NCBI GenBank assembly: GCA_052387955.1
Contig: JBQTIQ010000076.1
Coordinates: forward strand, 1-38,240
DNA: 38,240 bases
Direction: 5' to 3'
From: JBQTIQ01 sp052387955
Lineage (GTDB): Bacteria; Actinomycetota; Acidimicrobiia; Acidimicrobiales; JACDCH01
Shown: in pieces, positions 31,005 to 37,874 of the stretch
Position numbering within the stretch: position 1 is the first letter of the stretch
How the letters are laid out: each line of letters opens with the position of its first letter
Program-made: the position numbers and the translations under genes
Notes under the pieces: generated by a model
Seen by the model: the letters and a program-made list of their open reading frames with translations, nothing else
What the model was told of the DNA's origin: nothing
The model's database searches: none

Positions 31005-31862
31005 ATGCGACGAACCCATAGGGCCCGTGCTGTGCTGCTGGGCGGGCTGTTGGCGGTGGCGCCGGCGTACGCCGCCCACGCCGGCATCAACGCCCTCAAC
31101 GTGGGCGGCGAGCAGTCTAACTCGGGCGCCGGCGCGCTGGACGGCGTCAACGGCGTGAACGTGCTCGGTAGCCAGTCGAACTCGGGCACCGGCGGCGAGG
31201 GCACCCTGGGCGGGGTGAACGCCCTCAACGTCGGCGGCGAGCAGTCCAACAGCGGGTCCGACGACGGGCTCGTCAGCGGCCTCAACGCCATCAACGCCCT
31301 CGGCGACCAGTCCAACTCCGGCTCCGGCACCGACGGCCTCGCCGGTGCCGTCAACGCCATCAACGTCGGCGGCGAGCAGTCCAACGCCAGCTCGGGGAAC
31401 GGGCTCGTCAGCGGGCTCAACGCCATCAACGCCCTCGGCGACCAGTCCAACTCCGGCTCCGGCACCGACGGCGTGGCCAGCGCGGTCAACGCCCTGAACG
31501 TGGGCGGCGAGCAGTCCAACAGCGGCCCGGGCTCGGGCTCAGGCACCATCGGCGGCCTCAACGTGCTCAACGTGCTGGGCGAGCAGTCGAACGAGGGCCC
31601 GGTGGCCGGCACCCTCGGGGCCGTCAACGCGCTCAACGTGGGCGGCGACCAGGAGAACGACTGCTCCGGCCTCAACGCCATCAACGTCGGGCTGCTCGGT
31701 GGCGACGGCCAGAGCAACGACGGCTGCGCCGGTGGCGACGGCGTCCTGGGCCTCGGTGGCGGCGACGGCCTGCTCGGCCTCGGCGGCGGCGACGGCATCT
31801 TGGGGATCGACCTCCTCGACGACGTCCTCGGGCTCGACCTGCTCGACGACGTCCTCGGCTAG
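31005..31862 (+). CDS. Secreted low-complexity repeat protein with NALNVGGEQSNSG units
   Basis: A 285-residue protein I do not recognise. A Sec signal peptide covers residues 1-26 (cleavage after AHA). Then come about ten units of 16-25 residues, each starting with [VL]NA[LI]N[VA][GL]G[ED]QSN and followed by a Gly/Ser-rich stretch. Units of GGEQSN and LGDQSN type alternate. Two Cys (NDCSGLNAINVG and SNDGC) flank the last unit and could form a disulfide. The tail has GGGDGLLGLGGGDGILG and a doubled LDLLDDVLG. Regular Asn/Gln/Gly spacing suggests a beta-solenoid or amyloid-like fibre, as in curlin- or chaplin-type surface proteins, but homology is not claimed. The ribosome binding site aaggag is 8 nt from the ATG. 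Divergent from the LuxR-type regulator. Confidence 0.8.
   Translation: MRRTHRARAVLLGGLLAVAPAYAAHAGINALNVGGEQSNSGAGALDGVNGVNVLGSQSNSGTGGEGTLGGVNALNVGGEQSNSGSDDGLVSGLNAINALGDQSNSGSGTDGLAGAVNAINVGGEQSNASSGNGLVSGLNAINALGDQSNSGSGTDGVASAVNALNVGGEQSNSGPGSGSGTIGGLNVLNVLGEQSNEGPVAGTLGAVNALNVGGDQENDCSGLNAINVGLLGGDGQSNDGCAGGDGVLGLGGGDGLLGLGGGDGILGIDLLDDVLGLDLLDDVLG
31266..31472 (+). repeat. Near-identical 72-bp direct repeat at a 135-bp period inside the repeat-protein gene
   Basis: Positions 31266-31337 recur at 31401-31472 with about one mismatch. The period is 135 bp (45 codons), so two protein units were duplicated as a pair. The other units are more diverged in DNA while keeping the amino-acid motif, which indicates selection on the protein as well as recent duplication. 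Confidence 0.85.
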
Positions 31863-31899
31863 GTCGATTTCTCCCGCGGGGCGTGCGGCCCTTGGGTAC

Positions 31900-31934
31900 C
31901 GTCACCGTCGGCCCGTCAACGGCCGACGGTGACG
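31900..31934 (+). terminator. Strong hairpin after the repeat-protein gene
   Basis: A perfect 14-bp stem (CGTCACCGTCGGCC and GGCCGACGGTGACG) around the 7-nt loop cgtcaac, starting 38 bp after the stop codon. No T-run follows, as is common for terminators in high-GC actinobacteria. It separates the repeat-protein gene from the ABC exporter operon; an operator for the latter is the alternative. Confidence 0.65.
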
Positions 31935-31990
31935 CTCCGGGCCGGGGCCGGCTCCCACCGCCCCTGATCGACGAGAGGCAGGGCGCCCGC

Positions 31991-33073
31991 ATGACCGCGA
32001 AGAGACCTCGTAACGGAGCCGCCACCGACGTCGCCGGCCCCGCTGGCCGCGCCGGGGCCCCGCCGGCCATCGAGGTCGACGAGCTGACCAAGCGTTACGA
32101 GCCCGAAGGGGTCCAAGCGCTCGCCGGCGTCAGCTTTTCCGTGGGCGACGGGGAGATCTTCGGCTACCTGGGCCGCAACGGGGCCGGGAAGTCGACGACG
32201 GTGCGGATACTGACCACGCTGGCCCGGGCCACCAGCGGAAGGGCCCGGGTCCAGGGCCTCGACGTGGCCGCCGAGCCGGCCGCCGTGCGCCGTCAACTCG
32301 GGGTCGTGCTGCAGGAGTCGGCCCTCGACGAGCTGATGTCGGGCCGCGAGCACCTGGTCCTGGCCGGACGGCTGGCCGGCCTGGGCAAGCGGGGGTCGAG
32401 GGACCGGGCCGACGACCTGCTCGAGGTGTTCGGGTTGACGGCCGCGGCCGGCCGCATCACCGCCCGCTACTCGGGAGGGATGCGCCGGCGCCTCGGCATC
32501 GCCCTGGCCCTCATCCGGCGCCCACCGGTGCTGTTCCTGGACGAACCCACCACTGGGCTCGATCCCCAGAGCCGGCGTGCCCTGTGGGAACAGATCCGGG
32601 CGCTGCGCCGCGAGGGTTCGACCGTGTTCCTCACCACCCAGTACCTGGCCGAGGCCGACGAGCTGGCCGATCGGGTGGCCATCGTCCACGGCGGGCTCAT
32701 CGCCGCAGTGGGAACGCCTGCTCGGCTGAAGGACCAGCTCGGCACGACCACGATCCGGGCTCGGACCACCAACCCGCAGGCCCAGCGCCGCGTCGTCGAG
32801 GCGACCGCGGCCACCCCCGACCCTCACGACGACGACTGGGTCCGGCTGACCGTCGACGGCGACCAGCGCGAGGTGCTGGCCCGGCTGAGCCGGGTCGCCG
32901 CCATGGAGGGCGACGTCGACCGGGTCGAGGTGCTGGCCCCCACCTTGGAGGACGTGTTCGTGAACGTGACCGGCGCCGAGATCGAGGGGACCTCGGACTC
33001 CGACGCCGGCGGCGGGCTCGCCGTGGCCCGGCGCACGCAGGGTGTCACCTCCGCCTCCGGGAGCCGGCTGTGA
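31991..33073 (+). CDS. ABC transporter ATP-binding protein, DrrA-type (ABC-2 exporter)
   Basis: About 360 residues from the ATG at 31991. It has a single NBD with Walker A GRNGAGKST (61-69), Q-loop VVLQES, signature YSGGMRRRL, Walker B PVLFLDEPTTGLDP and switch His replaced by Gln in FLTTQYLAEADEL, as is usual in DrrA-like exporters. The C-terminal extension (about 240-360) is typical of the daunorubicin-resistance ATPase family. Its stop overlaps the GTG of the permease gene (GTGA), so the pair is translationally coupled and forms one exporter, probably for a drug or lipid. Confidence 0.93.
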   Translation: MTAKRPRNGAATDVAGPAGRAGAPPAIEVDELTKRYEPEGVQALAGVSFSVGDGEIFGYLGRNGAGKSTTVRILTTLARATSGRARVQGLDVAAEPAAVRRQLGVVLQESALDELMSGREHLVLAGRLAGLGKRGSRDRADDLLEVFGLTAAAGRITARYSGGMRRRLGIALALIRRPPVLFLDEPTTGLDPQSRRALWEQIRALRREGSTVFLTTQYLAEADELADRVAIVHGGLIAAVGTPARLKDQLGTTTIRARTTNPQAQRRVVEATAATPDPHDDDWVRLTVDGDQREVLARLSRVAAMEGDVDRVEVLAPTLEDVFVNVTGAEIEGTSDSDAGGGLAVARRTQGVTSASGSRL

Positions 33074-33900
33074 CGCGGGCGACGAAACCGGCGGAGCCGG
33101 CGGCCGAACCGATCGGGACGCCGCCGATGCGCCCGTTGGCCCAGGTCCCCCTGATGCTCGCCCGCAACTTGCGGGAGGGCATCCGGAACCCGGTCCTGGC
33201 CTACCTGTTGCCGGTCGTCATCCCCCTCGGCCTGTTGATCCTGGTGGCCACGACCCTGAAGCGGGTCACGGACCTACCCGGCTTCCCGACCTCCAACTAC
33301 GCCGAGTGGATGATGCCGGGGATCGTGATGATGGCGGCGATGACCGGCGTCGGCTACTCGGCGACCGCGCTGGTCATCGACCTGCAGTCCGGGTTCCTCG
33401 ACCGGCTGCGCCTGCTCGAGGCCCGGCCCATCTCCCTGCTGGTCAGCCGATTGTTGTTCGACGTCGTCCGCGTGCTCCCCGCCGGCGTGGCGCTGCTGTT
33501 CATCGGGCTGGTGCTCGACACCAACATCAACGAGGGCGCCCTCGGCCTGGTCGGCCTCTTCGCCCTGCTCGCCTTGTGGGCCGGCGCCTACTGCGGGCTG
33601 TACTTCGTGGTCGGCCTCTTCACCCGCAACGCCCAGGCCCCGTTGGCGTTGGCCCCGCTGTTCATGCCGCTGTCGTTCCTGTCGACGCTGTACATGCCGG
33701 CGACGCTGCTGCCGGCGTGGGTGCGTGCGGCCGCCGACTGGAACCCGTTCACCTACATGGTCGACGGCGCCCGTGCCCTCACGACCGGCCCGTTCGAAGC
33801 CGACACCGTCGCCCGCGCCTTCGCCGTTGCCGGCGGCCTGCTGGTGGTCACGGTGGCGGTGGCGCTGTGGGCCTTCAATCGGGCGGCCGAATCGGCGTGA
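33070..33900 (+). CDS. ABC-2 type exporter permease, DrrB-type
   Basis: A 276-residue membrane protein with six hydrophobic segments, the ABC-2 permease layout. It has an N-terminal amphipathic stretch (LMLARNLREGIRNPVLAYLL), the family motif region RLRLLEARPISLLVSRLLFD in the cytoplasmic loop, and WNPFTYMVDGARAL near the C-terminus. Its GTG start lies within the stop of the ATP-binding gene. It forms the membrane channel of the DrrAB-like exporter; the substrate is unknown. Confidence 0.92.
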   Translation: MTRATKPAEPAAEPIGTPPMRPLAQVPLMLARNLREGIRNPVLAYLLPVVIPLGLLILVATTLKRVTDLPGFPTSNYAEWMMPGIVMMAAMTGVGYSATALVIDLQSGFLDRLRLLEARPISLLVSRLLFDVVRVLPAGVALLFIGLVLDTNINEGALGLVGLFALLALWAGAYCGLYFVVGLFTRNAQAPLALAPLFMPLSFLSTLYMPATLLPAWVRAAADWNPFTYMVDGARALTTGPFEADTVARAFAVAGGLLVVTVAVALWAFNRAAESA

Positions 33901-34052
33901 CCACCCCGCCAGGGCGCTTCCCGAACCCCCCGAGGGTCGAGGGCCACGACAGCGCCGCCGTGCCCCGACGGGCGAGCTCGAGCACGAGCCGGGCACCGAC
34001 GGAGCGGGGAACGAAGCTCTCCTAGGCCTGTGCTCGGTGGCCGGCAGAGGGT

Positions 34053-34553
34053 TCACTCGCCCCTCGTCCAGAGCAGCATCGCCGGGTAGGGCCAGACGCC
34101 GGCTCGCTCCGCCGGCCGGCTGTCGAGGGTCATCCCGAACCATTGCAGCAACGGGACGCCGATGGTGCGGCCCTCGGTGAAGTTGTCCACGAGCGCCTGG
34201 GCGCCGCCCCGGTAGCCGTCACCGTGGAACACGACCGCCGGGTCGATGCCGAGGTGGACGCTGGCGGCATAGGACCAGGCGATCGCCGCCATCTCGTCGC
34301 CGCCGGATGCGTCGAGTGCGCCCGCGCACGAGCGGCGCTCCGCCGGCGTGAGGATCGCCAGATGCCCGGCCTCGTGGAGGAGGTCGCCCGGGTAGCGCAG
34401 TCGAGCCCGGTCGACGACGAGCACTCCGGCGCGGACCAGGATGCCGGGCAGGACCGTGGTGGCGTCGATGGCGCCAGCCTCCACCTCCAACCCGATGTCG
34501 CCCACGAACCCGATGATCGTGGCGACGACGTCGTCGTTGGCTCGCCCCGTCAC
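34053..34553 (-). CDS. Hypothetical protein with a HEAGH zinc-peptidase-like motif
   Basis: A 166-residue protein with a GTG start. The only motif I can name is HEAGH at 60-64 (DLLHEAGHLAILTP), the zincin HExxH pattern; Glu87 in GDEMAAIAWSYA could be the third ligand. There is no signal peptide or membrane helix. The HEXXH segment follows a short strand-rich region (RAGVLVVDRARLRYPGD), as in small IrrE-like metallopeptidases, but overall similarity to that family is not evident. It is a lone minus-strand gene at the border of the less GC-biased accessory stretch. Confidence 0.65.
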   Translation of the reverse strand: MTGRANDDVVATIIGFVGDIGLEVEAGAIDATTVLPGILVRAGVLVVDRARLRYPGDLLHEAGHLAILTPAERRSCAGALDASGGDEMAAIAWSYAASVHLGIDPAVVFHGDGYRGGAQALVDNFTEGRTIGVPLLQWFGMTLDSRPAERAGVWPYPAMLLWTRGE

Positions 34554-34713
34554 GCTCTTCGCGTCGTACGGCAGGCGACGAGCACCCTCCCAGGATGCCC
34601 GACCGGCGGCTCCTACTCGAGGAGCCTGGCCAGCTTCTCCATCGACGGCGCACGGATGGGCCGAGTCACCCGCGTCGTGGACAACGATCCGAGCCTACGA
34701 CGCACCCGACGAT

Positions 34714-34863
34714 CTAACGGTGATTCGCCCAGGAATGGCCACACGACTGACAGACCTGCGCACCATCGTCGGCCGGATCGAACCGTAGGCATTGTCTTTC
34801 TGAAGCCAGTGTCCCGTCTGCGACTTCTCTGGCGCACGTATCACATGGTCCCGAACCGGCCAC
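34714..34863 (-). CDS. Candidate small Cys-rich (zinc-ribbon-like) protein
   Basis: A 49-residue ORF with a GTG start 8 nt after an aaggag ribosome binding site. It has two CxxC pairs, CDTC (7-10) and CQSCGHSW (38-45), plus Cys25, in a charged background (RQCLRFDPADDGAQ). The spacing fits a small zinc ribbon. Codon use is poorer in GC at third positions than the main genes, in keeping with the surrounding accessory DNA or with a chance ORF. The flanking stretches 34554-34713 and 34864-35006 show no other gene. Confidence 0.45.
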   Translation of the reverse strand: MAGSGPCDTCAREVADGTLASERQCLRFDPADDGAQVCQSCGHSWANHR

Positions 34864-35006
34864 CTGCTCGTCTCCTTCTCCGCTATCGCTTGTCTGGCAG
34901 ACCACTCGACCCATCCCGGGCCCTGAAGCCATGCTCTGGAATCGATCACCGCCGGAGAGGCGGCAACCGATGGGGTGTTGGGCCTAGAGGCTGAACCCAC
35001 GTCCGG

Positions 35007-35501
35007 TCACCAGCCGTCAGGGAACCGGCTCCAACGCCCCGGTGTCGGGTTCTCTGTCGGCTCGACATGCCACGGCTCGCCCGCGATCGGGAAGACGAGG
35101 CCTTCTTCTCGGGCGACGGCGTGGAACCCGTCCCAGTCCCCGTCCGTGGGTTCGCAGTCCACCGCCAGCGCACTGGCCGGCCCGAAGGGCTGGGCCTCGT
35201 GATTGGACCCACCCGGCGGGTTGGCCGAGTTGCACGCACTGCGCCGGCACTCGGGAGGGCAGCGACCAGTCTGCTTGCGGGTCTGGGCGCAGTCGAAGAA
35301 CTGCTGTTGCAGCTCCGAGGTCCGATGCCCGGAGTTGACCCGCAGCGGATGCCGCGCATGGGCCCGCAGCAGCCGTTCGACGAGCTTGGGATGTACCCCT
35401 TCCAAGCTTGCCCCCGGCGGATCGGCCCGACGGCCACGCCGGGAGCCGGGCCGAGCCCGGTCGATCACGCCGTACGCCCACCAGCGGACCGAGGTCTTCA
35501 C
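35007..35501 (-). CDS. Peptidase M15-like cell-wall endopeptidase (endolysin type)
   Basis: About 164 residues from a GTG at 35501 that overlaps the stop of the lysozyme gene (GTGA). A D-Ala-D-Ala carboxypeptidase/M15 fold is indicated by VNSGHRTSELQQQFFDC (about 55-71), the zinc-site block SNHEAQPFG with ALAVD (His101, Asp115), and EPWHVEPT (His145). A Cys-rich insertion (CAQTRKQTGRCPPECRRSAC) precedes the zinc site. It would cut peptide cross-links of peptidoglycan. An alternative GTG at 35528 adds nine residues. Coupling to the lysozyme gene suggests they act together, as in a phage lysis unit. Confidence 0.78.
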   Translation of the reverse strand: MKTSVRWWAYGVIDRARPGSRRGRRADPPGASLEGVHPKLVERLLRAHARHPLRVNSGHRTSELQQQFFDCAQTRKQTGRCPPECRRSACNSANPPGGSNHEAQPFGPASALAVDCEPTDGDWDGFHAVAREEGLVFPIAGEPWHVEPTENPTPGRWSRFPDGW

Positions 35502-36202
35502 CGAAGGACAGGGACCAGCTCGACCCACGCGCCCTTGGCGATACCCATGTCGGGCACGCCGACGGCCCGGAGGGCGTCAAGGTCGTCGGGATGTTCGATC
35601 TCGACCCGTTGGCCGCTACCCAGCACCAGGTAGTAGCCGTTGTCGGTTCGGTTGGCTCGCTCTAGACCTACAAGGAACATCGGACCGGCCTTTCCTAGGG
35701 TGGTGTCCGGGGTCAGGAAGTGGGCGATCTCGGCTTCCCGGCGGGCGGCCAGCGCCGCCGGCTTCACGAACTTGCGGAACGCATCAGCCGCGCCCCGCGG
35801 ATCGCCGGCGTTCAGGCGCTGGCGGACCGTGGATGAGGCGAACGCACCGGTCCCGATGTTGAAGGCCAGCGAGGTGGCCGCTTCATGCTGGTGGTCGCTC
35901 AACCGCGCCGGCACGGAGCGGTGCACGGCCTCGCCGAACTCTGCGACTCGCACGGCCAGCAGGATGCGGGCGTCGGGCTCGGTGATCCCGCTGTCCCAGA
36001 ACCGGGAGACGATGGCAGCCGACGTCTCGCCGTAACCGACCGTGGCCGTCGCTCCGGGCTTGTGCCGGACCTTCCACTGCCCGCCGACCAGATCGCACTG
36101 CTCCTGCGTGACGGCCTGCGACGGGAACGTCGAATCGTCGTAGACGAAGCCCCGGAAGCCCTCGAAGCCGGCGATCAGCGCCGTGGCCCGCTCCAGGTTC
36201 AT
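35498..36202 (-). CDS. GH24-like phage-type lysozyme
   Basis: A 234-residue muramidase-like protein. The N-terminal part matches T4-type lysozymes: catalytic Glu14 in GFEGFRGFVYDD, Asp22/23, and TVGYGE around Thr54. About 28 residues are inserted between the Asp and the TVGYG strand (STFPSQAVTQEQCDLVGGQW and onward). RLSDHQHEAATSLAFNIGTGAF and AADAFRKFV fit the rest of the family. A C-terminal extension (about 165-234) may bind the cell wall. No signal peptide or holin gene was found. The M15 peptidase gene follows with a 4-base overlap. No other phage genes are visible, so this looks like a remnant or domesticated lysis cassette. Confidence 0.8.
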   Translation of the reverse strand: MNLERATALIAGFEGFRGFVYDDSTFPSQAVTQEQCDLVGGQWKVRHKPGATATVGYGETSAAIVSRFWDSGITEPDARILLAVRVAEFGEAVHRSVPARLSDHQHEAATSLAFNIGTGAFASSTVRQRLNAGDPRGAADAFRKFVKPAALAARREAEIAHFLTPDTTLGKAGPMFLVGLERANRTDNGYYLVLGSGQRVEIEHPDDLDALRAVGVPDMGIAKGAWVELVPVLR

Positions 36203-36416
36203 GCTGACCGGTCGCCCGTCGAGAAGGCGTCGCCCTCACTCACGACAGTCGTCCTGCAAAGCCAGCCATATGCCCCACCGCCCCGATGCCGGCGCCCACG
36301 GACCGGCAAGTCCCCGGTACGACCGCCGGGAACCGGGACGCTAGCCCAGGTGGGGGAACCAGCGATGGATGGCCGCCACCAGCAGCACCATCACCTGGGC
36401 TGCGCGGAACCGGCCC

Positions 36417-36605
36417 GGGCAACGTCCAAGTCGCCGAGAACCACAGCCGTGACAGCGCTGGATCACCTCTCCATTCCCACGAACGGGACGAGGTCGAGCC
36501 GGTGATCGCCGGTGAGGGCGAGTTCACGATCGGCGACACGGTCACACTCGCCGGTCCCGCCTCCGTGCAGTACCTGCCCGCCGGCACGCCGGCGCAGTCG
36601 AACGT
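36417..36605 (+). pseudogene. Cupin-domain remnant
   Basis: In one plus-strand frame the DNA reads SPLHSHERDEVEPVIAGEGE, then FTIGDTVTLAGPASVQYLPA and GTPA. This is the first cupin motif and the following strands of a small cupin protein. No start, ribosome binding site or second half is present, and the frame runs into unrelated sequence on both sides. It is the only coding trace in the 478-bp gap 36203-36680. The intact cupin gene at 36681-37154 lies next to it on the other strand. Confidence 0.5.
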
Positions 36606-36680
36606 AGGGCGTGACGTGCGACGAGCGAACCTCCCGCTCGCTGTCGGCCGGCGCCGCGCTGAGGCCGGTGACGCGTCTCG

Positions 36681-37154
36681 TCAGCCCCCTGTGGCCTCGA
36701 GCTGGGCGAGCGGCGGGCCGAGGATCTCCGCGCCGTGGCGGGCGGCCGCGGCCGCGAGGGCCCCGAAGTCAGGGGGCCCGTCGCCTTGGAACAAGGGAGC
36801 CAGCTCGGCGTAGAGGTGGTGGAACCCGCCGGGCCAGTTGATGCCGACGATCTCCGCGTCGATCTCACCAATGGCCATGAACGTGTGCGGCACGTCCGGC
36901 GGGGTGAAGAGCAGGTCGCCGGCGCCGAGCTCGTAGGTGTCGTCGCCGACGAGGGCTCGGAGCCGACCCTCGACCACGACCTCCCACGTCACCCACGGGT
37001 GGCGGTGCAGGGGCGGGCCGTCGCCGGGTGCCAGTCGTTCGACGTAGACGTCTGGTGCGCTGTGGTCGCCGAGCGCAAGGAAGCGCATCACGTCTGTCGG
37101 TGCCGTGGTGAAGGTGAGAGCGTTCTCGCCCCTGGTCACGATGGGTGCATCCAT
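36681..37154 (-). CDS. Cupin-domain protein
   Basis: A 157-residue single-domain cupin. The metal-binding motif appears as GPPLHRHPWVTWEVVVEGRL (about 49-68), and the second motif as DLLFTPPDVPHTFMAIGE (about 81-98); the His and Glu ligands are mostly present. The ATG at 37154 has a strong GGAGGAG ribosome binding site. The C-terminal helix pairs (HHLYAELAPLF) are common in cupins that act as oxygenases or isomerases of small molecules; the substrate is unknown. It is divergent from a TetR gene, with operator-like repeats in between, so it is probably under that repressor's control. Confidence 0.85.
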   Translation of the reverse strand: MDAPIVTRGENALTFTTAPTDVMRFLALGDHSAPDVYVERLAPGDGPPLHRHPWVTWEVVVEGRLRALVGDDTYELGAGDLLFTPPDVPHTFMAIGEIDAEIVGINWPGGFHHLYAELAPLFQGDGPPDFGALAAAAARHGAEILGPPLAQLEATGG

Positions 37155-37193
37155 GTCGACTCCTCCGAACTCCGCGGTGCCCGTTCGTCGCCC

Positions 37194-37247
37194 ACTGAAC
37201 GAAACCGTACAGTACCAGGCCCATCAACGCAAACGAAACGGTACAGT
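37194..37247. promoter_or_regulatory. TetR operator region with promoter-like TACAGT boxes
   Basis: A 20-bp imperfect palindrome at 37194-37213 (ACTGaACG then four bases then CGTaCAGT in outline, 14 of 20 positions symmetric) and a second, half-degenerate copy ending at 37247. The 15-bp core ACGAAACsGTACAGT repeats with one mismatch at a 34-bp spacing (37199-37213 and 37233-37247). In each, TACAGT could be a -10 box. The second box ends 7 bp before the GTG at 37255, which would make the TetR mRNA leaderless and self-repressed. Confidence 0.7.
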
Positions 37248-37254
37248 TCAACGT

Positions 37255-37842
37255 GTGGACCGTCGCAAGCACTACCTCGAGGTCGCCCTCGACCTGTTCG
37301 CCGCCCATGGCTTCCACGGTGTGAGCATTGACCAGCTGGTGGCCGCGGCAGGTGGATCAAAGGCGACGCTGTACCGCTACTTCTCCTCCAAGGAGGAGCT
37401 GTTCGAAGCGATCATCGCCGACCTGACCGACGCCACGATCTCTGACCGGTCGGTCGACGAGCTCGCCGATCTCGGCCTCGAAGAAGGCCTGCGAGCCATC
37501 GGCCAGGCCACGGCCCGAGCGGCCCTCAGCGAGCAGGCCACGGTGCTGTTCCGGCTTGCGGTGGGCGAGTACGTCCGGTTTCCCGAGCTCGCGCAGGCCA
37601 TGTTCGAACGGGGGCCAGCCGTTTCCTACGCCCGGCTTCGCGAGTTCATCGCAAGGCGCGTCGCCGCCGGCGAGATCCAGGTCGACGACCCCCAGATCGC
37701 CGCCGAGCAGTTCCTCGGCGGCGTAATCGGTCACCTACAGCTTCGCCGAGCCCTCGGCCAAGACCCCACGGGCCCGAGCCAGATCACCGCCAGGGTCGAA
37801 GCCGGAGTCAAGACCTTCCTCGCTGCGTACCGCGCCCGCTGA
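37255..37842 (+). CDS. TetR/AcrR family transcriptional regulator
   Basis: About 195 residues from a GTG at 37255 (VDRRKHYLEVALDLFAAHG). The helix-turn-helix lies at about 20-55 (GVSIDQLVAAAGGSKATLYRYF), followed by a helical effector domain of normal length with the TetR_C-like ending EAGVKTFLAAYRAR. An upstream ATG at 37153 is in frame but overlaps the divergent cupin start and would place the operator repeats inside the gene, so I prefer 37255. Operator-like palindromes just upstream suggest autorepression and control of the cupin gene. The inducer is unknown. Confidence 0.85.
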   Translation: MDRRKHYLEVALDLFAAHGFHGVSIDQLVAAAGGSKATLYRYFSSKEELFEAIIADLTDATISDRSVDELADLGLEEGLRAIGQATARAALSEQATVLFRLAVGEYVRFPELAQAMFERGPAVSYARLREFIARRVAAGEIQVDDPQIAAEQFLGGVIGHLQLRRALGQDPTGPSQITARVEAGVKTFLAAYRAR

Positions 37843-37874
37843 GGCCGATGGCGCGGGCCCATGGTCAGTGGTGG

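Noticed and set aside
33901..34052. Repeat-like GC-rich text after the ABC permease (gctcggtggccgg)
   Set aside because: Shares only short words with families A and B; not enough for a copy call.
34914..34990. tRNA-like or structured RNA near the ccgcc-ggaga-ggcgg hairpin
   Set aside because: No T-loop consensus, acceptor pairing or anticodon arm could be built by eye.
36240..36360. Possible holin-like gene upstream of the lysozyme (frame with MVLLVAAIHRWFPHLG)
   Set aside because: Only about 16 hydrophobic residues before a stop and no start or second helix; too short to support.
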